The translations under genes were made by a program, and so were the position numbers. A stretch of DNA of 64,000 bases from Symsagittifera roscoffensis. Its lineage: Eukaryota > Xenacoelomorpha > Acoela > Convolutidae. The DNA lies in assembly GCF_963678635.1 (NCBI RefSeq), contig NC_087065.1:70170630-70234629 (forward strand), in the 5' to 3' direction. Positions within the stretch are counted from its first letter, which is position 1. The number at the start of each line of letters is the position of its first letter. The notes beneath the pieces were generated by a model that had not been told where the DNA came from, searched no databases, and saw nothing but the letters and a program-made list of their open reading frames with translations. Below are positions 1-9,628 of this stretch, piece after piece.

Positions 1-653
1 AAGTGTTAAAATTTGAGACGTGCATGAAATTGATTTGACCAAAAGGGGTAATGAAGTCACAAAGTAGAAGAAATTTGATTGCAGTTACTTCGCGAAATGG
101 TCGATGTCAGTAAACAATTTTAGTTGTCGGATTTTTCCTAACAACAAACGTTATTGTTAGACTGATGCAAAAATAGCAAAATTGAGCGAGTGCGTAAATA
201 TTGCAGGAAGTTCAGAATTTGTTGTTCAACAAAAACGCAAAAAGTTTTCGAGTAGCTCAACATATTGCGTCAATTTGTCTCAGTCGCTCAAAGTCACAAT
301 TTTTTGTGATTTTGTGATCAAAACACGACTTACCCATTTTGGGTCGCTATGGTCGCGAAATACCTATTTTAAGCCGCTATAGTAGCGAAGTAAGCCGCGT
401 ACCTCGGTTCGGGCGCAGATGACTCCAAAAACGCAAATAAGGAGTTCGAGTCTCGATTATCGGTCCCCAATTTACCCTAGAATGAGTCAAATTAGCCGGA
501 TTATTTGAACATTAATCTCAAATGTAAGCGAATTTGGGACCAAACGTAATATCCAAATTTCGACTCACTGCAACCCATAGCCAATTATTTTAATAACAAA
601 AAGTGTATGGCCACTCCATACTGTGGCTTTATTGTTATAGGTCGGTGGGGGGG
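1..653. other. No gene recognised; AT-rich intergenic DNA
   Basis: No frame longer than about 66 codons is present and none resembles a known protein. The stretch ends in a poly-G run (about 645-656) just before a tandem repeat. Confidence 0.6.
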
Positions 654-1052
654 GGGTACAATTATCTGGGTTTTTTCAAATAAGGAAGACCTTAACTTTG
701 ATTAATAGTTGGGTACAATTAGCTGGGTTTTTTCAAATAAGGAAGACCTTAACTTTGATTAATAGTTGGGTACAATTAGCTGGGTTTTTTCAAATAAGGA
801 AGACCTTAACTTTGATTATTAGCTGGGTACAATTAGCTGGGTTTTTTCAAATAAGGAAGACCTTAACTTTGATTATTAGCTGCGTACAATTAGCTGGGTT
901 TTTTCAAATAAGGAAGACCTTAACTTTGATTATTAGCTGGGTACAATTAGCTGGGTTTTTTCAAATAAGGAAGACCTTAACTTTGATTAATAGTTGGGTA
1001 CAATTAGCTGGGTTTTTTCAAATAAGGAAGACCTTAACTTTGATTATTCTTC
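654..1052. repeat. 57-bp tandem repeat, 7 copies
   Basis: Seven head-to-tail units of exactly 57 bp start at 654, 711, 768 and so on, the last at 996. Each begins GGGTACAATTAGCTGGG and carries AAGGAAGACCTTAACTTTG. The first unit has TATCTGG instead of TAGCTGG, and units differ mainly at the AATAGTT/ATTAGCT junction. Because 57 is a multiple of 3, the array is open in frame and forms a repetitive 190-codon reading frame (698-1270). That frame is almost certainly a by-product of the repeat and not a protein gene. Confidence 0.95.
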
Positions 1053-1496
1053 TGTTTCATAGGAGTACAATGGCGGTGATTATGGAGGCGCAGAAAGAAG
1101 ATATGGAATGGCACCTGACACATGCCAGACAAGTCCAGAGGGAGATGAACATAGCCAAACATACTTTTTTAGAGGAGAAATTAGGCACTTCCTCTTTTGA
1201 TTTAGCTCTTTTCCAATCGCACGTTCTCCCCCTTTTTTCTCTGAAGTTAAATTTTAGAAAGCCCGTTTAAAAGAGTTTTGATATTCTAAAAAATGTCGGC
1301 GTGAAAAAATGAGCAGCATTTGAACACATTATTTTTTCATGCAATCATTACGTATGGAAAATTTCAAAACAAATAATATTCGTAATTTAACAAAAGGGTG
1401 GAAAACTGGAAAAGAGCCCACAATTTAACACCAGGTGTAGAAACAAAATCAACCGAGATGATTTCTCCGTTAATTAGAGTACCTCCGCTATAGCTT

Positions 1497-1784
1497 TTGG
1501 TGAAAAACAGCAGTTTGGAACAATTAATGAGAACAACAATTAATGAAAATAAACATATAAATAACATACAAGAATCAGACACCAACCTGATTGAAAAAAT
1601 CACTGAAATACTAAACATCTACGAAAAACATCCAAATTTTAAAGGCAAACCATCCTTCAAAAAATGGTGTAATTATTGCCGACGATACGGACACAGTATT
1701 TCCGAATGTAAACAAAAACAACAAGACAATCAGAATAAACCTCAAAAATCCTCCAACCGAAAATGGCAAATTAGCCTAAAGTAA
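1497..1784 (+). pseudogene. Retroelement gag fragment with CCHC zinc knuckle
   Basis: This is a 95-codon frame, and its first codon is TTG, so the true start is probably upstream and lost. Residues 58-71 form a CX2CX4HX4C zinc knuckle (CNYCRRYGHSISEC), the nucleocapsid signature of retroelement Gag that binds the element's RNA. A basic, Gln/Lys/Asn-rich tail follows, ending at a stop at 1782-1784. It is far shorter than a full Gag, so only the nucleocapsid end survives. It is the first coding relic of the LTR element whose 3' LTR lies at 9219. The zinc knuckle is clear; the exact retroelement class is not. Confidence 0.75.
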
Positions 1785-2261
1785 AAAACTACCATATTCA
1801 TTTGGCCTAAAGTACAAATATCTCAAAAATACCCCAGATCACCCGGCAAATAAAAATAAAGCAAAGAAGACCTCCCGAACACCATAAAATTAGCCCCCAA
1901 TCTTTAAAAATATAATTTTAAAATTTTTAATAAACTTTTTCATACTATTCAAACTTTTGTTCATATTTCTATTTGATACTTTTGAAGCTTTTATAATCAT
2001 TTTAATATTCTTTTTAAATTTTCTACTCCCTTTTTGAAATAGATCTCCAACCTTCCCAAACCATTGATCATATTCACAGGTACGATAATCCAAAGTCTAT
2101 TTAAATGATACGAACAATTTTTAGTAGAACAGATATTTTTTTACTATATGTAATTTTAATCATATTTCCCTAATTCATCATCCCTAATTCTGACAATGTG
2201 CAAATGTGTAAAAAGGCAATAGTCACATTCGCCTTAGCAACAATCCTTTTAATTCTTTTTA
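1785..2261. other. Non-coding gap where pol would be expected
   Basis: No long open frame lies between the gag zinc knuckle and the next Pro/Ser-rich frame. In an autonomous LTR element this is where protease and reverse transcriptase would begin. Nothing of them is visible here or further right. Confidence 0.5.
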
Positions 2262-2874
2262 TTGAAGAAAACTACAATAAACATAAACCTTCCCACTAGA
2301 AAAAATCAATCAGAACACTTTCAAAAACTGCTAACCAACAATCACAAAATCAGTCTTCACCGACATCATCCCGAGAAAACCCAGAAATACCCACAACTAC
2401 CCAAAACCCCCAAACATCCACACGAATTTCTTTCCAAGATAATCCATACACTTTTGAAGAACGACACGCTCGCATATCCGAACCATTAGAACCAGTTCAG
2501 CGACACGCACCTCTAAGTGAACCAACATATAATTTGTACCCCACATTACCACAAGAATTGAACAGTATAAGAAACATTAGTCAAAACCAAAATACAGTCG
2601 AAATAAACAGACAAATTATACATCCACGACGAAACAGAAGTTTTCAAACCACTAGAGTTCATTTTGATATACCCCAATCACAAACACCAACTACTCCAGA
2701 AATTTCAAGTAGTACATTGCCAGAAACTCCCACACTACTTTCACAATAGAGCACCTCAAATATACCCTCCGATTACTTAGGTTCAACGCCAACATCTGAA
2801 CAAATACGTGAAAATCCCACTGCACGACTACCATACTGGGCAACACACTCATATACACAAGGTGAACCGACTTA
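2262..2874 (+). pseudogene. Pro/Ser/Thr-rich coding relic of the LTR element
   Basis: Two plus-strand frames, 2262-2489 and 2534-2749, are open in different phases. After the TAG at 2747-2749 the second remains readable to about 2874. The predicted residues are rich in Pro, Ser, Thr, Gln and Asn with little hydrophobic content, suggesting a disordered protein interrupted by a frameshift and a stop. No domain is recognised. Base composition (A/C-rich sense strand) matches the neighbouring element frames and supports membership in the same retroelement. Confidence 0.45.
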
Positions 2875-3420
2875 GTGAGTGACTCAATAGATATTTATAC
2901 GGATACAACACTATCATCACTACCAGAAACATTATCACTACCGTCAACACCATCATTAAGTCAAATTTCACCGACGCTTTTCCCTTTAAATTTCCCAAAT
3001 AACCTCGACGCTAGATATCGAGAACAATCATCAACAAATATCCCTTTACGACTAGACTGGAATACATTCGTAGCACCCCCACCATTATTTGGACAACATC
3101 AAGATAGTAACCGACTCCACAGTTGGGCACTCAACAGACTACAATATAGACAAGATATCAACGAAGATATTCGTAAACACAATATTCAAATACTTCAAAA
3201 AAATAGTCTCCAATTGAAATTTGAAATCACGATCAAACTTAACAAAATTGTTCAACATCCCTACCCATTAAATCCACCAAATATAACAGCTCAATCGCTA
3301 CCACCACCATTTATAACATTTGAAGATATATATAAATACGATAGATATACCAAAAACACAATTGGTTACATCACATTTTATAACCCGTACTCAGGATTAT
3401 CATACACATGTTTTTTCTAA
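2875..3420 (+). CDS. Unknown Pro/Ser-rich protein of the LTR element
   Basis: A 181-codon plus-strand frame whose first codon is GTG, so the real start is unclear; it may be a continuation of the relic upstream. The N-terminal third is Ser/Pro/Leu-rich. The rest contains a more structured-looking stretch with Arg/Asn/Gln-rich helices and ends TYSGLSYT-like before the stop. No family is recognised. Its end overlaps the start of the envelope-like frame (3408) by 13 bases, which is typical of a compact retroelement. It could be a linker of a former polyprotein or a separate accessory protein. Confidence 0.4.
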   Translation: MSDSIDIYTDTTLSSLPETLSLPSTPSLSQISPTLFPLNFPNNLDARYREQSSTNIPLRLDWNTFVAPPPLFGQHQDSNRLHSWALNRLQYRQDINEDIRKHNIQILQKNSLQLKFEITIKLNKIVQHPYPLNPPNITAQSLPPPFITFEDIYKYDRYTKNTIGYITFYNPYSGLSYTCFF

Positions 3421-5649
3421 AATTATTAACATTTCAACACATCTTTTTTCTAACATTTTCCGACCAAAACACAAATCTTTCTCCTCGCACAGGACCCCAG
3501 GATTTATTAGTAACACACTACGATTGTGAAGAAAACGAACAAAAAACACTGCACAAATATGCATTAAATCAAGTATCACAATGTGAAACAGAAACACAAG
3601 CTATAGAAACTACAAATTTAATAGCAACAATGTATTTAAAAGCCCGCGCAACAACAGTCACAGGATATAAATTACAGCAACATTTTCCGAAAAGAAAGTA
3701 CACTGTTCACAAGCTTCCAATGTGAATAAGAACCGACATGATCATGCTATCAAAGTAATATAGAACTACTTTTACATCTAAATCCCGATGATTCTAAAAA
3801 CGAACTACTCAGACTAAATATCACAAGACATAGAAACACAGACAGGAAAATAGTGAATTTCCAAGTCTTTGCCGATTCTGTACACCAAGCACAACTTGAA
3901 AGATATCAAGGACATATAAAACTAGACGAAAAATACCCATACAACGGCGCCCACGGAAGATTAACTTATGACATACACCATGAACACTTGATACCACACA
4001 TTGGAATAAATGACCCCTCAAACTGCAAAGCAGACACAAAAAACAAAGGATATCAAGAAATAATGTTTTTCGATTGGAAATTACAACTCGAAAAAGTACA
4101 ACTCTTACGAGATTTATCTGATAACACAATAATTTATCAAGGAATTAGATTACCTTGCAAAAATGATCAAGGTTATTGTGACCCTACAGCACGAACACAA
4201 GCAACAATTGTTTGGTTTCACGAAGATACATGCACAACATTCCAAGTAGCAAAAATACACGCTCGAATGATAAAATTTCATGAAAAATATTTTATAGAAT
4301 CAATTCCATACGAACAAGTAATTCCATCTCGAAAACAAATCAATGATTTTAGAAATATTCATGACATAGAAAAAAATTGACACGTTTCCAAATATATCAA
4401 GAAACAGAAATTGAATGCAAATACAGAAATCTACTTTATAAGACACAATATTCTGAAATACTTTTCGACATGACCACTGGAAAAAATAATTTGACCCTTA
4501 TGCCACAAGTTACCCTATAATTGAAGGAACATCATACATCCCAAATAACTTTCAAAAAAACACAGATCAACCTGGTGGAAAACTAAAACCACATGACAGT
4601 AAAAGTACAGGTTTACAAGAACAATCACTAATGAATAGCACCTATTTCGGAAATATTCATTACAATATCCACTTAGATATGAAGTTAGATTACACAATTA
4701 GTCGAATTTTTCAAGAAATGTCACTCTCCGAATTAGAAACACTTCACCAACTATCAGAATTGGAAAGAACACAAATCCTACAATCACTGGAACTAGCAGT
4801 ACTAAAAATACCTACGCAGGATACTTATTATCAGGAAATAGATCAAATTTTCTTGAACCTGAAGGAAATATTTTATGGTTTTATACTTGTACCAAAAAAG
4901 TATCAATACAATATGTTTTTGAGGACAAGCGTTGTTTTAAAATAATCCCATTATTCTATAAAAATAAAGTACATTTTGTCGACACACTTTCAAGACGAAC
5001 ATATTTTTGGGATACCGCAGTCCCATGTGGATCAGAAAATAGCCACAATGTAGTACAATTGAATCCTGATGAAGATAAATACTATATACTTACACCATAT
5101 CCTACGTTAATGCAATCACTCAAAAAATTTTCACCCGAAAACATCAGAGCTATTGCTCGTAATCCAAATTTTGATTTACAATCAATTGGAATATATTCTA
5201 AATCAGATATCCAACATCACATTAGAACACACCAATTTCAAGAATTATTAACTCAAATGGATACAATACAAAGACAGTCAATTGATCAGAATTTAAGAAA
5301 ACTTGCCGAAACCGCAGGATTTGCAGATATTTATAAACAAGATTATAGCGGATATTTTAGAGACATTAAAGACTGTATATGTTTAAACGGTGAAAAATAC
5401 AGACCACAAGATATTTCACCTATAAATATTTTCAGTTTTGTCACTCTAAACAACGAAATTTTAGCTTTTCTAGGATGGCTCTGTTACATCTTAGAAAAAT
5501 TATTTATCTTATACGCCATGTTTAATTTTATAGGATTTATTTTCTCACTCTTAAAAGTAATTTATAACACATGCGTTATACACACACAAGTAAACAGACA
5601 AGCAAGTGTAGCACGTATACTGTTTGCAGGATTTTTTGGAATTTTTTAA
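3408..5649 (+). pseudogene. Envelope-like glycoprotein, broken into several frames
   Basis: Four frames (3408-3725, 3853-4380, 4631-4945, 5059-5649) lie in order on the plus strand and read as pieces of one secreted or membrane glycoprotein. The first starts with ATG and a hydrophobic signal-like segment (MFFLKLLTFQ...), then a Tyr-Asp-Cys-Glu stretch with spaced cysteines. The second contains several Cys residues around GYCDPT and FHEDTC. The last has strongly hydrophobic segments (about residues 135-170 and near the end) that look like a membrane anchor. Retroelements have repeatedly captured viral envelope genes, including chuvirus-type glycoproteins in BEL/Pao elements; the Cys spacing is reminiscent but the class is not proven. 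Frameshifts and stops separate the pieces, so this copy is non-functional. Confidence 0.5.
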
Positions 5650-6007
5650 TCATCAATAAACAAAATACTTCTAGATGCACAAATAAAAGAATATAACACA
5701 AAAATATCCACAAGTCAAAACACTTACGACGAAGAACACAATAATATAGAGATAACACCTACCGCACCACAGTGGCCACCCCTACCACAAAACCATTCAT
5801 TATCATTAGTTTCCCGTAATTTCCGAAGCCTTAGCAATCACAAATAATCCAAATTCTAGACCAAATATAGCACAAAGCCCCATCCAACATTTAATGACAC
5901 ATCATTCACAAAATGATAATACATACGAACAAATTATAGAACAACCCCACACCACTACTTTTCAGTCTCAACATAATCATTTTTTTAGCCCACGATGAGC
6001 CGACAAC

Positions 6008-6994
6008 TTGGATCCCTCCATCGCTCAAATTCCCACCCAGCCAACCTCCAAACTCCAATCTCCAATCCCAAAAAACCCCCTTTTTGCTTTCCCACCGCCC
6101 AATTTTCCGATTTTATATATATCATCAAGCACGAATTCTGATACAAACTCAGATTTTTCAGTTTTATACTCTATCTCACAATATAATAACCCTATTGTAG
6201 AAACCCCTGACGAATTTGCAGACTCCGAACCATCTCCCTCAAATTATACTCAGACCAACTCCTCAGTTTTTTCAAAACCCCCTTTTCAACCAATCCCATC
6301 AAATCGTCCCCTCCCATCCGTTTCCATTCCTTCTTATGCTTTGCAAGTGACCCCAACCTATTCTCCACTTCATTCCGACAGATCATATAAAAATTCCCCA
6401 GATACCCCCCAAATTTCCCAGGAACTTGATAATTTTATTACCCTACAACAACAGTTAATACACCCTAACACCCTCACAATACATCAATCATCATCCACAA
6501 TAACATCCTCAAATCCACCTACTTCTATACCCTCCTCAGCTTACACTCCATCATTCACACAATCATCCACATCCACCGAAACACCTAGTAACACTCACCG
6601 AGCTTATCGCAATTTTAAACGAAAATTCCCAAAACATCCATTCCCGAGCAAACCCGGAACAGCCCGCAAATATATTAATCACCCGCAACATACAAACACA
6701 AAAAAATTTCTTTCAATCACCTTACCCTCATTTCCACAATATACATTTAACACACCTAACGATACTAATGACACACGCAATTTTTTAGATGAACATGTTT
6801 TAACGCCAACGCTTCATTGGACAGCTTATTATCTTTTTACTAACCCCCTTTGCCTACCACTGACTAATACTCATGACAGCATAGAAAAGAACAAAGTCAT
6901 GTTATATAGACTCACTACAACACTAACACCTCGACAATTTACTTACGTAGGATATAAAAAGTTACTGCACCCCGAGCTAACGAATTTGCAATAG
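6008..6994 (+). CDS. Unknown 328-codon Pro/Ser/Thr-rich protein of the LTR element
   Basis: The frame opens at TTG (6008) and may start later or belong to a longer protein. Residues 1 to about 200 are Pro/Ser/Thr/Gln-rich and probably disordered. About 200-240 is basic (Arg/Lys/His) with KRKFPKHPFPSK. From about 240 the sequence looks folded and continues in another frame after the stop at 6992-6994. No domain is recognised. It sits between the envelope-like relic and the 3' LTR, where retroelements keep accessory genes. A disordered basic N-terminus would suit a nucleic-acid-binding or structural role, but that is inference only. Confidence 0.45.
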   Translation: MDPSIAQIPTQPTSKLQSPIPKNPLFAFPPPNFPILYISSSTNSDTNSDFSVLYSISQYNNPIVETPDEFADSEPSPSNYTQTNSSVFSKPPFQPIPSNRPLPSVSIPSYALQVTPTYSPLHSDRSYKNSPDTPQISQELDNFITLQQQLIHPNTLTIHQSSSTITSSNPPTSIPSSAYTPSFTQSSTSTETPSNTHRAYRNFKRKFPKHPFPSKPGTARKYINHPQHTNTKKFLSITLPSFPQYTFNTPNDTNDTRNFLDEHVLTPTLHWTAYYLFTNPLCLPLTNTHDSIEKNKVMLYRLTTTLTPRQFTYVGYKKLLHPELTNLQ

Positions 6995-7801
6995 AATATT
7001 ACGACCATAATATCATCCGACCTAATCAAGACCAATTTTTAGATGAAGACCGCTTTGCAAACCCGCAACTAACAGAAAAAATTTTCATCAAATTATCATA
7101 CGTATTCACACTTAATATTTTTGATAGAAAGATTGATCACATCATTTCAGAATAACTAGCTGATATTCAAGCATACAAAAGCTTCTATGACAAATTTCAT
7201 TTATTTTTTACTAACCTTTCACTTTCTTTCACCACAGGAACGCGATTTGCTTTGTTCCCACGATATCATGTTACGCACTAAACAAACCCACACATATACA
7301 TATTATCGTTTTGTACAAAATCATTTTGATTTGCATGCCCCATCAAGACAACCTCACCATTGTTTTCAGTTTCTCAACTCAAAGTACACGTCACCGTTTT
7401 TCCTTAATTTTACATAATGCATCAAAGATACTAACCTCCACGGCATCCTCCACAACAATGACCCAGTTACCCAAATGTATATATTTCGTCCCATCACGAA
7501 GACTTTCAATTCCGAAGAATCCAGACCCTTCCTTATCCCGCATGAATTTATTCAGCCTATTGAAATACCAATATTAGAATTCATTCACAATACTAAATAT
7601 AATCATAAAATATATAACCTCATTCAAAACACACCTTACGAGTTTGCAGTAGGCACCGAAGAACTAAAAACCATTAAAGCACTTCAATTGCTTTGGCCAC
7701 TGCTACAAACTAAAAACATCATACGCATACTAGCCAAATTACTAACAACATCAGATATGATACACGACATCTTCCCCCACGGCTTTTTCCCAGATGATTA
7801 A
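6995..7801 (+). pseudogene. C-terminal continuation of the Pro/Ser-rich element protein, frameshifted
   Basis: After the stop at 6992-6994, coding-like sequence continues in shifting plus-strand frames. The first runs from about 6990 to 7155 (stop at 7153-7155), with further pieces at 7187-7417, 7311-7577 and 7475-7801. The last piece is a clean 108-codon frame ending at TAA (7799-7801) and contains folded-looking hydrophobic and acidic stretches. Together with 6008-6994 the pieces suggest one protein of roughly 600 residues inactivated by several frameshifts. No recognisable domain. Confidence 0.4.
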
Positions 7802-8870
7802 CAGGAAAGTATAATTTAAAATACTCTTCACTAATAAATTTAAACTAGTACTAACAATTTTCTATCAATGTTTGTTTTATATTTCTAGTCTTCACACCAC
7901 GATCATCTACAAAACAGAAAAAAAAAGAAAAATATAAACTTGTTAAACTCTCTTAAAATTCGTTAATTTCTTGCACTAAATAATGTGAAAAAATTCATAC
8001 CAAATGTAGTAATTTTTTTTATAAATTATTTCCGCATGAAGCAGTAAACTTAATTACGATGAAAATTTATAAATTTAAAAATCTCCAAAACGCAGTAAAC
8101 TTCAATTTCTATGCAATAAATTAATAAAATGAGAAAGCAGTACTAACTTTTTCATTATTTTCATTTCACTCGCACAAGAATTCTATCCAAACTCGCACAG
8201 CGAGAAAACCAACGGTACCCAAACCGGATTAACCCAGTTTAAAACTGGATATTTTACTCTTTTGCAGACTATTATAAAGTCTGAGAAAGAAATAATAAAA
8301 CACAAAAAAGTCGCAAGACAAACTCATACCAAAAACAATTCGTTTTTTGAAAAAAGGACACAACCAAAGTAACATAAGAAAGACCAACAAAAACCCAACA
8401 TAAAAGGTTATCACATAACAGGACCTCTCAAAGAAACAGCATGAAATCATACTCCCACTCCTGGCCTATTCCACCAGAGAGGACCTCCTGAGCATGCTCT
8501 ATAGCCGGCCTAACCCACCGCACTACATCCACGCTTTTTGACCACACTTCTATTTTTAATAAGAGGTACTCAAGGGTGAGTAACTCTTCAAAATAACCAA
8601 ACTAAAACAAAACGCTTTTGTGAAAACGACTAACTAAAATCATGATTTAAAAATTGAATTAACATAATTTTATAAAATGTAAATCATACTTTGCAGTATA
8701 TAGATCAAAACACAACAACAAAGACGAACATTCAAAGACTAGATGATCCCATCACACTCGAACAGAAGAATGGCTAAGCACAACCGACATGCCGTCCACA
8801 ATCACAACTCAAAGGATTTAGAGTACGAATTGACTTCGCAGAAAAGGACTTCATTGAACTAGACCAATGA
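7802..8870. other. AT-rich non-coding region before the 3' LTR
   Basis: No supported gene. Short recurring phrases such as GCAGTAAACTT appear at about 8041 and 8092. The 73-codon minus-strand frame at 8229-8450 is hydrophobic low-complexity and not convincing. Confidence 0.5.
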
Positions 8871-8883
8871 CCATCTCGATGTT

Positions 8884-9189
8884 CAAGTATACGTACAGGT
8901 CCGAGTTACAAGGCATCCCTTCCTCACACGATCTTCACGACATTCCCAGACGAGGTTGCACACAAAACAAGTTCTCTACATAATACAGAAAAACCTGTCA
9001 TAGCAAACAATTTTGAAATCGGATTGATTTCATTGGGGATCACGGTCGTTGTCGAAAGATGACGTAACAATATCCTGTCCGTAATTCCAGCGTCCTGGAA
9101 CGTTCTTCTCCAAGAGGAACCGGACAAGAAAATGATGTTCGCCAAATACCAACGTTCATCATCCATCCTTCAAATTGCAGAAAGATAGT
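8884..9189 (+). pseudogene. Small coding relic, possible structural-protein fragment
   Basis: A plus-strand frame is open through ACA TTC CCA GAC GAG... to a TGA near 9060 and remains readable beyond it to about 9189. The pattern (SLPHTIF..FPDE...NNFEIGLISL) loosely resembles the N-terminal pattern of the Polinton-associated structural protein at 43769 (ITLVSSASMNIFIDNS...EWRVALSEI). This is a weak, eye-made alignment; the stretch could be a random open frame inside the LTR element. Confidence 0.2.
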
Positions 9190-9218
9190 TCTAAAAAACT
9201 CTGTAAACCCCGGATGGG

Positions 9219-9628
9219 TGGAACTTGATCTAAACTACATTTTATAATTGGATAAATTGGATATTTTACCACTTTAAAATATTTAATATTAACCAATCAT
9301 AATCCATCTAACTAACAACCCAATTATTTGTAAGTGCTGAAATTACTTGTAGTTTCAGCACCAGAGAGATTTGAATTTAACTTAGAAATTAGTTGCCTCT
9401 GCAAGAGAACTTCAGCAGTTGCAATAAACCAGTATACTCTAGATCTATTGAGCCTAGCAGAGACTAGTTAAACACCCTGAGACTAGTAGATATAAGAGTA
9501 AGATTAGGATCGGTATTAGACTAAGAAATTGCACAAATCTATCCGGCCGAAAATAAGATAGCGTGACGAGCAGACGGTGTACCCTATCCGAAATTACTCT
9601 ATGAGTTAACCACATCGGACATAACTCA
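9219..9628 (+). repeat. 3' LTR, 410 bp, TG...CA
   Basis: Starts TGGAAC and ends ATAACTCA, with standard TG/CA termini. It aligns along its full length with 61605-62014, which is also exactly 410 bp. It contains shared blocks such as GATCTAAACTACATTTTA, TTTCAGCACCAGAGAGATTT and TCTATCCGGCCGAAAATAAG. Just upstream is a partly purine run (GGATGGG) at the expected polypurine-tract position. No tRNA-like primer site follows it, so it is read as a 3' LTR. Confidence 0.88.

Larger units (their letters stand above)
1490..9628 (+). mobile_element. Decayed LTR retroelement (3' part), envelope-bearing, pol not visible
   Basis: A run of plus-strand, A/C-rich coding relics starts with a gag zinc knuckle (1497) and ends at a 410-bp LTR (9219-9628). 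The LTR is the same family as the one at 61605. Between them lie Pro/Ser-rich frames, a broken envelope-like glycoprotein (3408-5649) and another Pro/Ser-rich protein (6008-7801). No frame shows reverse transcriptase, RNase H or integrase motifs, so pol is deleted or was never in this copy. The LTR lacks a primer-binding site after it, as expected of a 3' LTR. The 5' LTR is not in the window. The left boundary is uncertain. Confidence 0.6.

Noticed and set aside
698-1270. 190-codon repetitive protein
   Set aside because: It is the 57-bp tandem array read in frame; 57 is divisible by 3, and the tail after the array has no conserved features.
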